Assembly: GCF_001704415.2 (NCBI RefSeq)
Contig: NC_030826.1
Span: 58,733,362 to 58,797,361, forward strand
Direction of reading: 5' to 3'
Length of the DNA stretch: 64,000 nucleotides
Origin: Capra hircus
Taxonomy: Eukaryota; Chordata; Mammalia; Artiodactyla; Bovidae
In this document: positions 1 through 12,032 of the stretch, in pieces
How the letters are laid out: each line of letters starts with the position of its first letter
How positions within the stretch are numbered: the stretch's first letter is position 1
Made by a program: the position numbers and the translations under genes
Notes under the pieces: model-generated
Databases searched by the model: none
What the model saw: the letters and a program-made list of their open reading frames with translations, nothing else
Told to the model about the DNA's origin: nothing

Positions 1-1999
1 TGTCAAAGCCATCTCTGACTTGAAATCGTGAAGCTGATTTCCCTGTGAAACGGTTCTCAGACGCGCGGCTCACGTTTCCCCTCGTGCTCTGTCCGTCCAC
101 GGTCACGACCATGCCTCCCCTAGCGCCAGAGAGGCCGTGGGCACGCGGCTTGGGCTTGTAAACAGGAAGTGCCCTCCAACCGTAATGTGAGTTTCCAGTG
201 TATTGATAGAGAGGGAAAAAGGCCTTGATGAATCACAGAAACAGCTTTTTACATGAAACACCATCCAGCTCCCAACCAGCCAGTGGCTCTAATCTCAGCC
301 GAATGTGCAGTGTTTATTTTTCCAAGAATGGGGCCTTCTGTGACTCACGGTACTCAGATGCTACTTACTAATGGACCCTTGTACAAGTCAAGAATGTGAC
401 ACACGGCGAGACACGCAGCTTAATAATCACAAACAACAGCGCAGCTAATGGGGGGTGAAGCTTCGGTGACATGTGTCATACCAAAGAGCCGACTCCTCCT
501 GTTCCCCGAGGCCACAGATGAAGGGTCTCTGGATCGTGTAATGATGATAAAATATTGCCTTCTGTTGGCATCCTGTGTAAGCAGGCTCCAACATACAGAA
601 CAGTGGTGTTTTTCCAGGCTGCCACTCACATTTCTCCAAGGAGAGGTTGTGCAAAAAGCCTTGGGAAACAGCAGAACATGGCAGCCTGACCTTATGAGGA
701 GAGAAACATAATGACTTTCTAAAAAAGTTCAAACTGGAAGAGAGCAGACTGCAGCACGCTGGTCGAATCATCTCTTATCTCCAGGTGTGGTGGCAGCTAA
801 ACCCATGAAAGGTTGCTGACCCCCGCTCGACGACTTGTAGGGCTTTGTTTCAGATGTGTGGTTGAATGATCTTAGGGGACATGCATTCCACTTCACAGAG
901 AGTTCAGAGAGTTTCTCATCCAGGAGGACCTTTATTTATTGCTGGACAGCTAACAGCAAGGATGTTGATCTGTATAAATCACACATTTTATGGGTGAAAT
1001 GGTAAATCACAGTAAAATATCATTCGCTTTATTACTTACCCACAAATGCTGAGTAATCCTGACAAAATCATATCGGCTTGTTTTTCTGAACTTGAAAAGT
1101 ATAGAAGAAAATTGTCTTATTACAGAAACAAAGTGGAAACTGCAGACCAGTGTAATAATCGTGAGATGCTTCGGAAGTCTAGAGAGGTGTCTAAACCAGA
1201 CCCAAGAACCTGGAACTTGGTTGTGTCTATTTGGAGACATCAATGCAGTGAATTAAAACATCTCTCCATAAAGCCAGGCTCCTTGAAAGGCAGCAAATTC
1301 AGAAGGTGGGGAATAATAAATACAACTTTCAGTACAAAGGCATGTCAATATTTGTCTGGGTGTTGGCTGGAGCAAACAAACAAACAAAAACTCCTCTGAC
1401 AAAAACCACAGCAAAAATCCTAAGAATTTCACAGATTTGAAGTCAAAATGTACACTATTTTCATATTTCAGAAATCCCCAAACCAGAACATTTACAGAAG
1501 AGCTGTTATGAAAGCCAGTGTCCACTGGTATGGTAGCACTGTAGTGTGGCCCAGAAGTGAACCAGAATGTTCTAGAATAATTTTCCTATATATTGGCCCA
1601 TGAGAAAGTCCAACTGAGAGAGACAGAGAATCATCTACATCTCACTAAAGAGCTCTGAATATCACATTGTGAAATGCAAAGAAATGAAAACAAAACTCCA
1701 TGATCAATGTAAAAGTAGGGCTCAGAATCTAACAGAATCAGTGGTGCATATTTCTCAGATTCAAGAATCAGAAGTCCAAAGATGTAACTGAAAATCTAAA
1801 ATTAGGCACACTGTCATGAATAAGGAACACCAAAGACAAATGTAAGGCTTCATTCCAATCAGAGTGAAAAGAAAGCTGTCCAAGCATGAACAACAATTAG
1901 AAGTCACATAAGACGTAGTCAGAGTTCCAAAGTGCTGATTCACTTCATGTCTCAAGATTTCATCTGCCTCAAATAGAAGGGACACTTCAAATGAAAACT
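1..1999. other. Single-copy sequence, no gene or repeat recognised
   Basis: No interspersed repeat is visible here. Open frames on both strands (for example 448-711 on + and 445-771 on -) overlap each other and have no splice context or protein-like composition, so they read as chance frames. The stretch around 420-560 is non-repetitive and could be conserved non-coding DNA, but that cannot be judged from one sequence. Confidence 0.5.
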
Positions 2000-2011
2000 T
2001 AGGTTACTTTC

Positions 2012-2285
2012 TCGGAGAAGGCAATGGCACCCCACTCCAGTACTCCTGCCTGGAAAATCCCATGGACAGAGGAGCCTGGTAGGCTGTAGTCCATGGGGTC
2101 GCTGAGAGTTGGACATGACTGAGCGACTTCACTTTCACTTTTCACTTCCATGCATTGGAGAAGGAGATGGCAACCCACTCCAGTGTTCTTGCCTGGAGAA
2201 TCCCAGGGATGGGGGAGCCTGGTGGGCTGCCAGCTATGGGGTCGCAGAGTCGGACACGACTGAAGCGACTCAGCAGCAGCAGCAG
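2012..2285 (+). mobile_element. Bov-A2 dimeric SINE with (AGC)n tail and TSD
   Basis: Two BovB-derived monomers lie in tandem, each with the 'ctccagt..cttgcctgga' and 'catggggtcg' blocks. They are joined by a 'ttcacttttcacttccatgcattgg' type linker and end in cagcagcagcagcag. A 12 bp target-site duplication, taggttactttc, occurs at 2000-2011 and 2286-2297 and fixes the insertion boundaries. Confidence 0.93.
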
Positions 2286-2514
2286 TAGGTTACTTTCCTG
2301 TTATTTAAAAGAGAGTTAAAGTCGAACATGACTTAAAAGAGAAGCGGACAGGACTGAGCCCCTGAGCACACAGTGTGTGACATGCGTCGTGATGTCTACA
2401 GGCACCCTTTCTTTCCCTATTGATTTAGTGAGGATTTGAAAACTGGAGAAGTGAAGGAATATCAACAGCTGATGGAAATAATTTTTTTTTCATTTAAAAG
2501 TGAAGAAGTCAAAT

Positions 2515-2700
2515 GATTTTATTTTATTTTTTTAATTTTAATTTTTACTTTATTTTACTTTACAATACTGTATTGGTTTTGCCATACATTGACATGAATC
2601 CGCCACGGGTGTACATGAGTTCCCAAACATGGACCCCCTTCCACTGTAAAACACCTTTCTAGAATTAGGATACATTGATGGCATTGCACTAGGCCAAACC
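2515..2700 (-). mobile_element. L1 3' end fragment
   Basis: T-rich start on the plus strand is followed by the 'ttttgccatacattgacatgaat' block and a 'gggtgtacatgagttccc' motif. These are typical of the reverse complement of ruminant L1 3' ends; the same block recurs at 51230. Only the 3' terminus is left. Confidence 0.75.
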
Positions 2701-3204
2701 TCCATCACTCTACACTCTTTTCTTCGGTGACGTGCACTTTGTTATGCTATAGAAAACTTTCAAAGATTTGTCTACACCATCAAGGTCTGTAGGCTATAGA
2801 TTGGAGCCTTCCCATCACTGCCAGAAAAAACGGGACAGAGCTTTATGTGTGTGGACTCCATTGCTGCTCACATAATACCGTCCATGAAGCTTGCCTTCTC
2901 TTATGTATCAAACACTATCTTATTTATTCCCACTTCTTCAATACTCAGCGTGCTCTGACAGCCTCTATACAGACATCATTGTAAATGCACTTGATTTTGG
3001 TGAAAAGATAGCCTCAGAGAGGCCACAGTATTGCAAACAGCACCATCTCATTTGGTGCTTGAGTTCCGATCCAGATTCTAACTTGATTCTTCCCTCAGGG
3101 CTCCCCTTTCCCATCAGATAATTGTCCCAGTCCTCCCTGCCCTCGTCTGAAATGAGAACATCAAATGTGGGTTTTAAAGTCTTGTACCAAGTCTAGATCA
3201 TTTA
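2701..3204. other. Single-copy sequence
   Basis: No gene or clear repeat is seen. Around 2890-3120 there is a weak MIR-like run (cctcagagaggccacag) that is too degenerate to call. Confidence 0.35.
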
Positions 3205-3805
3205 ACTTGTTTTTTTATTTATGTATTTTTCTTTGGAACTTTTTAGTTTGTATTGGGGTATAGCCGATTAATAATATTGTGATAGTTTTAGGTGAGCAGT
3301 GAAGGAACTCAGCCAGACATATACATGTATCCATTCTTCCCCAACATTTAGCAGAGTCCCATGTGCTATGGTCCTTGTTGGTTATCCATTTTATATAGTA
3401 GTGTGTACATGTCTCTCCCACACTCCCTATCTATCCTTTCCTCCTGGCAACCGTAGTACGTCTTCTAAGTCTGTGAGTCTCTTTCTGTTTTGTAAGCTCA
3501 TTTGCATCATTTGTTTTTACATATACGGGATGTCACATGACAAATCTCCTCTGTCTGACTTACTTCACTCAGTATGACACTCTCTAGATCCGTCCATGTT
3601 GCAGCAAATGGCATTATTTCACCCTTCTTAATGGGGTGATAGTGCACTGTATGTATGCCCCACGCCCTCTCCATCTGTCCCTCTGGTGACGGACATCTAG
3701 GTTGCTTCCATGTCTTGGCTATTGTAAGCAGTGCTGTGATGAATGCTGGGGTGCGTGTTTCTTTTCAGGTCATGTTTTTCTCTGGATATATGCCCATAAC
3801 TTAGG
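3205..3805 (-). mobile_element. L1 fragment (3' part, 5'-truncated)
   Basis: Reads as antisense L1. It has 'gtattggggtatagccgatt' near the poly-A side, then 'ctgtatgtatgccccacgcc' and 'ggttgcttccatgtcttggctattgta', ending at the 'ttctctggatatatgcccata' block of the ORF2 C-terminal region. It is more diverged than the copy at 51161-52085. Confidence 0.8.
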
Positions 3806-5532
3806 TGTTTTGAGCATGGCCTTGGGAAGTGCCATAGCTAACTGATCCATAGCTAACTATGGTATCCCCAAACCATCCAGTTAAAAGTGGTGAGGACATC
3901 AAAAAAAAAAAAAAAAAAAAACAACAGGAGCATTAAATGGCATATCTGGAGTTCAGAGATGTCCTCACATATCTGACATGCTCCAGCTCTCTAATCTGAG
4001 CAGCTGAGTATTACAAAAGCCCATCTCATTATTTTATGAGATTTTTAAATTCCAAAACAACAGCAACAGAAAGTTTAGATGACGTTGTCCTGGTGTATTA
4101 AAACTAAGATGTTTCACATCTGTGTTTTGATACACAGTGACTGCTCTGTAGTGCCTTAAGCTTAAATCTTTTGGCAAAATTGGGAGAATATTGGCAATTA
4201 CAAGATGCAAACATTATTTGGACATTTTGGCCTGTGTTACAGCTCAGAGTAGCAAGGCTATTTGGTTTCCTTTCTGAAACGTACTTTGATTTTAGTTGAA
4301 CGGGTCACAGTGTTTTCAGAACGTCATCTACACAATTCATTGTGCCTCTGATGTATTTCAATTCATCACTGGCACACCTAGGGTCTTTAACATTTAGTGG
4401 GTTAAAAAAAGGAGGCCAGTGGTCTCATGTGCCAACAGTGTTATAACCGAGGCCTGCGCTTGGTATCACCTTCCTAAATGGAGGCTGCGCTCATGATGTT
4501 TGTTCTGGTACAATTAATCACATGCTTTCCAAATGTCAACATAATTTTCATGGTCTGCTAAAAAGTAGTATTCATAATAGAAAAAAATAATAGAGTTACC
4601 ATTAAAAATTGATCTGTCACCGTTCCTTTTAAAATCGTTGGTTCTGCCTGAACAAATGGGATGGAATTTTGAAAGTTTCCATCCAGTGTGTCCCCACATG
4701 CTGCCTTGGAAAGCTTACCTGGCTTTCTGCATTCTGCCCAGCCTTCCCCATATGCAGTGCTACACTTGAGAAAAATATGATGAAGGAAGTGGAGCAATTT
4801 GATTCTTCTCTGAAAGTGGCAGCTCGTCTACGGCCACACCATCCTAAACGTCCCCAGTCTTGTCTGAAAGCTGTAGCTCCGTGTCCAGGTGCCAGACACA
4901 TCGTAGGCTCTCCAACAATATATGCCGTAAGTTGATATTTGAAGTCTGAGTGACTCTCAAGGAAAACCAACAGGATTTTCATGAATTCTGTGGTGTTTCT
5001 AAACTTCCTAGAAAGGAGAATTCCTGATAGACAATTGCTGCTTATGTTCAAAAACACTGCGTAAAAGAGAGTATGGTGAGCTAACCATTTGTTTAGGTGT
5101 CTTTACTGTAAGCTTAAAGCCAGTTTTTCATTTTATGAAAATAAATGCACCAATCCTTAGAAAATCCCTCTGGGGAAGAGGGGAGGAGAGAAAGAAAAGC
5201 ACTTTCTTTCTTGGTTAAAATGGAAAAAGTCCAAAGGCTAAAACATCAGTTGTCACAGTAACTTCAGGTCATTCTTATCTCATGGTCTGTGGGGTTTTCC
5301 TTTAGCAAGAAACCCATAACCTGTGATTATGAAGACCTTCTCATATATGATTGTTGGATTTCTACCTTCCTAAATAATTCATATTAACATATATGTGAGA
5401 CCAAAATAATAATAGTTGTGTACGATAAGTTTAAGTTAGAAAGTGGAAAGAATAAAATGGAAAAGAATCAAACTAAATATACAATTGGCTGATTTTTGTG
5501 TGTTGATATTTCAGTTGTTAGATATTACATAT
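3806..5532. other. Mostly single-copy sequence with an A-tract
   Basis: Holds an uninterrupted A-run of about 20 bases at 3901-3920 and AT-rich DNA at 5330-5480. A short MIR/L2-like piece near 4885-4945 ('caggtgccagacacatcgtagg') is tentative. The 142-codon minus frame at 4629-5057 crosses that piece and has no splice context; I treat it as chance. Confidence 0.45.
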
Positions 5533-5737
5533 GCATGAATGTTAAGTCCTGTCCGACTCTTTGTGACCCTAAGGACTATAGCCCGCCAGGCTATTCTGTC
5601 TGTGGAATTCTGCACGCAAGAATACTGAAGTGGGTTACCATTCCCTTCACCAGGGGACCTTCTCAACCCAGGGATCAAACCCAGTCTCCTGCAGTTCAGT
5701 CAGATTCTTTACTGTCTGAACCACCAGAGACCTTCAA
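5533..5737 (-). mobile_element. Bov-tA SINE
   Basis: In reverse orientation it shows the BovB-derived tail (gtcctgtccgactctttgtg), the body 'gcaagaatactgaagtgggtt', and the tRNA-like head ending in 'tctgaaccaccagag'. It is the first of two adjacent copies in the same orientation. Confidence 0.88.
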
Positions 5738-5747
5738 AGTGAAAGGG

Positions 5748-5936
5748 AAAGTTGCTCAGACGTGTCTGACTCTTTGTAACCCCATGGACTATACAGTTCA
5801 TGGAATTCTCCAGGCCAGAATACTGGAGTGGGTAGCCTTTCCTTTCTCCAGGGGATCTTCCCAACCCAGGGATTGAACCCAGGTCTCACACATTGCAGGC
5901 AGATTCTTTACCAGCTGAGCCATCAGGGAAGCCTGA
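5748..5936 (-). mobile_element. Bov-tA SINE
   Basis: Second tandem-adjacent copy, reverse orientation. It runs from 'ttgctcagacgtgtctgact' through 'ccagaatactggagtgggta' to the reversed head 'gctgagccatcagggaagcc'. Only about 10 bp separates it from the preceding copy. Confidence 0.9.
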
Positions 5937-6392
5937 CTTTCAAAGACCTTGTTAAGTCATCTGAGAGCGGGGGAATACTTGTGAGTTCTAGACTATTAAA
6001 ATTATAAAGTCAAAATTACTAATAATGTCAAAAATTATATATCATAAATCCTTTAGTTACAAGAGCATAGTGGAATGTTGGGTCATTTCGTCTTGTTTTA
6101 CACTATCAAGATGTGGGTAATAATCTCAAAAGTCTAAATGCCTAAGATGGAAGAAGACCCTCGAATGACCCTGATCAAAAGCACCTGGAGGAGCTGTAAA
6201 CAGACACCTGGGGCCCACTCCAAGCCGACAGATACAGACCTTCCAGAGCATCAGCCAGAAATCTGTGTTTTAAAATTTCCCTGCAATAATTCTGATCACT
6301 AGCCGTGTGTAAATAATATAATATGGTCCAAGTTCTTCTTCTTTTTTTTTTGGCCTGGCTCTGTGCTAGGAAAAAAAATCTTTATATTTGCA
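5937..6392. other. Single-copy AT-rich sequence
   Basis: No gene or repeat recognised. A short T/C run lies near 6338-6355. Confidence 0.4.
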
Positions 6393-6400
6393 TCCCAAAT

Positions 6401-7255
6401 ATGTATCAGTTCAGTTCAGCTCAGTTGCTCAGTCATGTCCGACTCTTTGTGACCCCATGAATCTCAGCACACCAGGCCTCCCTGTCCATCACCAATTTCC
6501 AGAGTTTACTCAAACTCAACGTCCATCAAGTCAGTGATGCCATCCAGCCATCTCATCCTCGGTCGTCCCCTTCTCCTCCTGCCCACAATCCCTCCCAGCA
6601 TCAGGGTCTTTTCCGGTGAGTTAACTCTTCACATGAGGTGGCCAAAGTACTGGAGTTTCAGCTTCAGCATCATTCCCTCCAAAGAACACCCAGAGCTGAT
6701 CTCCTTTAGAATGGACTGGCTGGATCTCCTTGCAGTCCAAGGGACTCAGAAGTCTTCTCCAACACCACAGTTCAAAAGCATCAATTCTTTGGCGCTCAGT
6801 CTTCTTCACAGTCCAACTCTCACATCCATACATGACCACAGGAAAAGCCATAGCCTTGACTACTTTGTTGGCAAAGTAATGTCTCTGCTTTTCAACATGC
6901 TATCTAGGTTGGTCATAACTTTTCTTCCAAGGAGTAAGTGTCTTTTAATTTCATGGCTGCAATCACCATCTGCAGTGATTTTGGAGCCCCCCAAAATAAA
7001 GTCTGACACTGTTTCCACTGTTTCCCCATTTGCCATGAAGTAATGGGACCAGATGCCATGATCTTTGTTTTCTGAATGTTGAGCTGTAAGCCAACTTTTC
7101 CACTCTCCTCTTTCACTTTCATCAAGAGGCTTTTTAGTTCCTTTTCACTTTCTGCCATAAGGGTGATATCATCTGCATATCTGAGGTTATTGATATTTCT
7201 CCCGGCAATCTTGATTCCAGCTTGTGCTTCATCCAGCCCAGCGTTTCTCATTGTC
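6401..7255 (-). mobile_element. BovB LINE, 5'-truncated 3' portion
   Basis: Begins on the plus strand with the reversed (ACTGA)n-type tail (tcagttcagttcagctcag). It continues through the reversed C-terminal reverse-transcriptase region to a point just before the YADD-containing block. The reading frame is preserved only in pieces (6621-6851 and 6913-7251 on -). An 8 bp repeat, tcccaaat, at 6393-6400 and 7256-7263 is the probable target-site duplication. Confidence 0.93.
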
Positions 7256-7263
7256 TCCCAAAT

Positions 7264-7639
7264 GGTGCTGAACTACAATATTTATTTCAGTTGCAAATTT
7301 GTGTGCTTCTCTAACTCAGAAATACAACTTATGAAAATTTGTTATATATTTACCTGATTTTTTGCATATTTTCATTACAAAAACCCAGAAACCATCCTAG
7401 GATATGTCTTCTGTGAACTGGGTGAATAAACAGTTGCATCTGACATACCCCAGAGCTGTAGGATGGGGTAAAGAAACACCCTAAATTCCCAGGCTTGGAA
7501 AAGCATCCAGGATAAATTATTAAATGAAGAACAGAAAGATACATTATGTAGAGTATATTGTGCACCACCATTTGTGTAAGAAGGGGAAGGAAGAAAAACT
7601 CAGGTCTTTCTATTCTGTGTTTCTATGAATTTAAATATT
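7264..7639. other. Sequence with no recognised feature
   Basis: No coding or repeat signal I can name. It may be part of the older L1 that follows. Confidence 0.3.
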
Positions 7640-8105
7640 TTAGACATAAGTGGAACCAGGAGGCATCTTTCCTTTTGTGACTGGCTTATTTCACTTCGCA
7701 TAATGTCCTCAAGGCTCATCCATGTTGTTGCATACTGCAGAATTTCCTTCTTTCTTAAAATCAATTAATATGCCATTGCACATCCCGATCACGTTTTCTT
7801 TATCCGTTCACCCATCAGGGGACAGTTAGGCTCTTTTCACATCTTGGCCCTTGTGACTAGCATCTCCCTGAGGTCCTGATTTCAGCTCATTTGGGAAAAT
7901 ATCCAGAAGCAGGACTGATGAATCATATGATAGTCCTAGTGGTAATTTTTGGAGGAATTCTCCATGCTGTTTTCCATAGTGGCTGCACCATTTTGCATTC
8001 CCACCAACAGGATTTAAGTATTCCAATTTCTTCACATCACCATCAGCATGTGTTGTCTTTTATTTGTTTATTTTTTGATGATAACCGTCCTAACACCTGT
8101 GAAGA
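7640..8105 (-). mobile_element. Old L1 (L1M-type) fragment
   Basis: Antisense ORF2 3' region landmarks are present in order: 'acttcgcataatgtcctcaa', 'ctcatccatgttgttgca', 'ttctccatgctgttttccat' and 'gtggctgcaccattttgcat'. High divergence from the 51161 copy points to a much older insertion. Confidence 0.8.
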
Positions 8106-8617
8106 GACAGGGACAGGAGAGGAGAAAATGAAGAGTTGCTAATCAATGGTAGAAAATTTTAATTATGCAAGATGAGTAAGTTCTAGAGATCTACATTTAA
8201 AATCTATTAAGAGGATAGATTTTAAATGTTCTGATGATAATAAAATAGAAATTAAAAATATCATTTTGTTTGTTTCTACTTGTCCAAAATGGAGTAGAAA
8301 GATACATAAGAAAATAATAAATATGGGTTACCCATAGGGTAGAAAGGCTAAATAGTACAGGGCTACTGAGTGTGAGTCAGGCTGTACTGTGACATTTTAT
8401 GTACTTTTACAAAATTTCAAGCCACATCAGCTGTATCTATAACACAGTGTTTAAATAAACAAAAATGCAAAATAATTGGCATGTTTTATCTCACTCATAG
8501 AAATTGTTTCATCATTTCTGGATAATAACAATCTATAGCCCAGTTTTTCTCTAGACTGTACATCCATTCAACAAAATGAAGTAATGCTGTAGGAGATTCT
8601 TCAAAAAAGATAAAACA
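8106..8617. other. AT-rich single-copy sequence
   Basis: No gene or repeat recognised. Confidence 0.4.
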
Positions 8618-8850
8618 GGGCTTCCCTGGTGGCTCAGTGGTAGATAATCCATCTGCCAATGCAGGAGACATGGGTTTGACCCCTGATCCGGGAAGATCCC
8701 ATGTGCCGAGGAGCAGCTAAGCCCGGAGGACATAGCTGCTAAAGCCCACGTGCCCCAAAGTCCGTGCTCCTCAACAAGAGAGGTCACCATGATGAGAAGC
8801 CTGTGCAGCAGCAAAGACCCAGCACAGTCAAAAATTTAAAAAAATATAGA
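8618..8850 (+). mobile_element. CHR-type tRNA-Glu-derived SINE
   Basis: The head 'gggcttccctggtggctcag' is followed by a tRNA-like box region ('gtttgacccctgatccggga'). It then continues into the CHR-type body ('tcccatgtgccgaggagcag', 'aagcccacgtgcc') rather than the BovB-derived 3' end of Bov-tA. The A-rich tail lies near 8831-8850. Confidence 0.8.
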
Positions 8851-9987
8851 GATGAAAAAGATACTGAGTAAACCCAGAAGTTTAGGAGAACAGTGTCAAG
8901 CCAGGCGATATAACAGTCTAGCATCAGTCTTGGATCTGAAAACTGAGCGCTTTCCAAACTCCCAGAAATGCCTTCTTTTCTTCACTCTTTGATACTTTCT
9001 TGCCAGGAGGCCCTCACCCCAAATCCAGCAGTCCTGAGGCAGAACATGGAGACCTCTCACCAACTACAGTATGGTTTTAACATACACACAAAGAAAAGGA
9101 TAAGTCCACTGGAAATTCAAAATTCTTGGGAAATTTTGGAGGTGGGTGGATAATCGTTAACCAGCTTTGACACAGAGCCAGCACACCTGGGAGACGCACC
9201 CAAACCATCTTTCCTGGGTCCCCTTGTGTCTGAGGTCTGTTGGCACCTGCGTGTATCCCTGCCTGTGTGAGTGTATGAGTGTGTGCGTGTATGAGTGTTT
9301 AAGAAACAGTGCTGGATGACTCTGGAGAATACCTGGAGTGAGACCTTCTCTTTGATGGAGTTTTGACATGAGAGATGTAGTGCAGACTTTCACAGTGAGC
9401 TGCTTCTCAAATATGACTTCACTCTGAACTAGCACGCCAGAAAGAATGCTTCTGAGTGCTCAGCACAGGGGGATTTCCAGCTACCCACTGGACCTTCCTG
9501 CCCTGTACCGTGCCCAAGCTTGCAGGAGGAGAAGGCAAGTGTCCCGAGGCTCCCACCCACACGCTTGTTCCCAAAATACCACCTGCATGCCCAGCGGGCC
9601 GGCCCTTCTGCCTGCAGGCTTTGGATTCTCTCCTCAAAATAAAGACACCCAACTCATGGTGGAATTTTTACTCATCTCATTCCTAAGTAGATGATTCATT
9701 AGTATAGAATTAGGTAAACATAGAGGCAAAAAACTGTTGCAAAGATAGTGTCATTTCAATAAGCTGGTACTGGAACCATTTTGGAATGGCAATTGTTACG
9801 CTTCTTTTCTCACTCCCTGTTGAACCAGCAGCAGCCATTAGCTTCAAAAGTGTCTGTATCCTGGGTTTCTGGAGCAGTATCTTGATTGTGCACAGAGAGT
9901 TCTGGGAGTGGGTGACTTTCCCCTCTTACCACTGAGCTGGATTTCAATCCACATGGCAGAAGAAAATGATTCTGCTCAGCAGACATC
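8851..9987. other. Single-copy sequence
   Basis: Includes a short GT-rich tract (9255-9300) and several overlapping chance frames at 9157-9694. An AATAAA occurs near 9639 but no exon structure is visible around it. Confidence 0.45.
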
Positions 9988-10207
9988 TCAGCTGATGGCT
10001 CAGCGGGTAAAGAATCCGCCCACAATGCAAGAGACACAGACGACGTGAGTTCAATTCCTGGGTCAGGAAGATCGCCTGGAGGAGGAAAATAGCAACACAC
10101 TCCAATATTCTTGCCTGAAAAATTCCATGGACAAAGGAGCCTGGCAGGCTAAAGTCCATAGGGTCGCAAAGAGTCGGACAGGACTTAGCATGTTAAGCAC
10201 AAGCACA
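9988..10207 (+). mobile_element. Bov-tA SINE
   Basis: Head 'tggctcagcgggtaaagaat', body 'ttcttgcctgaaaaattcca' and BovB-derived end 'gggtcgcaaagagtcggaca' occur in the correct order. Confidence 0.9.
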
Positions 10208-10443
10208 TCTCAGTTGAAAACCTAAACCAGTGACGTGACCTTACTGGCCTCTGAAAATCTCATTCATGCCCTCGCTGAGATCCTGTTTGCTCTTCTTTAA
10301 GTTTTTTCTTATCTAAGTTTGTGGGGTTTAGATGGTTCTTTTATGGCATTGCACATGAAAACAATTTATACTTAATTATTTAACTCCTGTAAAGCATGTA
10401 TTATGCCATAAAATAATTACTCAATAAAGATAATAATAACAGT

Positions 10444-10925
10444 ATTACTTTGCTGACTAAGGTCCGTCTAGTCAAGGCTATGGTTTTTCCAGTGGTCATG
10501 TATGGATGTGAGAGTTGAACTGTGAAGAAGGCTGAGCACCAAAGAATTGATGCTTTTGAACTGTGGTGTTGGAGAAGACTCTTGAGAGTCCTTGGGCTAC
10601 AGGGAGATCCAACCAGTCCATTCTAAAGGAGATCAGCCCTGGGATTTCTTTGGAAGAAATGATGCTAAAGCTGAAACGCCAGTACTTTGGCCACCTCATG
10701 TGAAGAGCTGACTCATTGGAAAAGACTCTGATGCTGGGAGGGATTGGGGGCAGGAGGAGAAGGGGACGACAGAGGCTGAGATGGCTGGATGGCATCACAG
10801 ACTCGATGGACGTGAGTCTGAGTGAACTCCGGGAGTTGGTGATGGACAGGGAGGCCTGGTGTGCTGCGATTCATGGGGTCGCAAAGAGTCGGACACAACT
10901 GAGCCACTGAACTGAACTGAACTGA
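10444..10925 (+). mobile_element. BovB LINE 3' end, 5'-truncated
   Basis: Starts within the reverse-transcriptase C-terminal region ('ggtccgtctagtcaaggcta') and ends with the 'gaactgaactgaactgaa' tail. The frame at 10716-10910 encodes the arginine-rich C-terminal segment but is broken upstream. Confidence 0.93.
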
Positions 10926-10974
10926 ATCAGCCCTGAAGAATTTTCAAACGATGGGGACCTTTATTGATTAGTTC

Positions 10975-11110
10975 AAATTTATCTTTTCACAGAAGAAGAA
11001 ACTGCCATCCAAAGAGACAATGGGACTTGCCTAGGTCGCTCATCTACTTATTGGCAAAGCGATGGTGTCTGCATCACAGACTTCTGGTGCCTGGTCCAGA
11101 GTGCCTTGCG
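10975..11110 (-). mobile_element. MIR SINE
   Basis: Degenerate but ordered MIR blocks in reverse orientation: 'agaagaaactgccatccaaa', 'gacttgcctaggtcgctcat', and 'agacttctggtgcctggtcc'. Confidence 0.55.
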
Positions 11111-11867
11111 CCATGTTACCTTACCTCTGTCACAGAGAAACACCCTGATTTCAGGCTTTTCAAAGAAGTCTATGTATCTGCCCAGAGACTTAAGAAGAAA
11201 AAATTTCTGTTCAATCTCTTAGTAATCTCGTTTCCTTCGAGATCTTATGTTTTATTAATTTTATTATAATAAGCAATCTTTCTTTTATGAACACTTGCTG
11301 ACAGAATTTAAGCATATGTTGGTATTACATCACCCTGTGGGTGTTTAGAAATATTTCGCAAACAGAAAACACACACCAAGCAAAAAGATGCGCGTGTACA
11401 CTAGTGCTGAAATCCTTGGCCAAGAGGGCTAAGGACTCTCCCGTTTTGTTTTATTTTTGTTTTACCCTGTCCCTTCTGCTGTATTCTGTACCTTCTAATT
11501 ACTGCCTTCTGGCACTTTAAAAATCAAGTCATATAACCCCCCCGGGTAAAGTTCCTGGAAAGAAATAAAAGCTAGAGAAAAGATCTGCCCCATTGCTGGC
11601 TGAGTCCAGGTCGTCCTCTGCTTGGGTTCTCGCTGGGCATCTGGTAGGCATTAAGAGCGTGCTGACATGCACCCCTTCTGCTAGCGTGCTGTAAATCAGA
11701 GCAGATCCCGTCATGCGACTCCTCAGATGTGTCCACTTGAGATGGCATTACACACAGAAGATGGAGCTGACAATGATTTTTACCACGTTTATTTTAGAGA
11801 TATTAAAAGATACACATAGGAAGTTGATCTGCTTTTATTTTTGAAAAAGGAAAGCGATTTTCAGATA
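11111..11867. other. Single-copy sequence upstream of the exon region
   Basis: No gene or clear repeat. The 'aacccccccgggtaaag' stretch near 11537 is merely C/G-rich. Confidence 0.4.
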
Positions 11868-11950
11868 ACTGTGGCTGATTTGCATTGTATGACACAAACC
11901 AACACAAGACGATAAAGCAATTTTCCTCCAATTAAAAAATAAGCTTGAAA
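11868..11950 (+). mobile_element. L1 3' terminus
   Basis: Contains the ruminant L1 3' end signature: 'gcattgtatgacacaaacca', then 'cctccaattaaaaaataa'. Only about 80 bp remain. It lies in what would be the intron just downstream (minus strand) of the exon at 12033-12268. Confidence 0.65.
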
Positions 11951-12032
11951 AAAAAGTCACCTTAAAAAAGTTTGTTTTGTTGTTTTTTAATTTGAGTCCC
12001 AAATATATCAAAGCAGGGGGAAATGGATTCAC

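Noticed and set aside
4629..5057. 142-codon minus frame
   Set aside because: Runs through a probable MIR/L2 trace and has no coding features.
6401..6440. Repeated TTCAG/ACTGA blocks as telomere-like or CRISPR-like arrays
   Set aside because: They are the simple-repeat tails of BovB elements. There are no spacers and no regular long repeats.
8618..8700. tRNA-like sequences at the heads of Bov-tA and CHR SINEs as tRNA genes
   Set aside because: They carry A/B-box-like motifs, but the cloverleaf is degenerate and each is fused to a SINE body.
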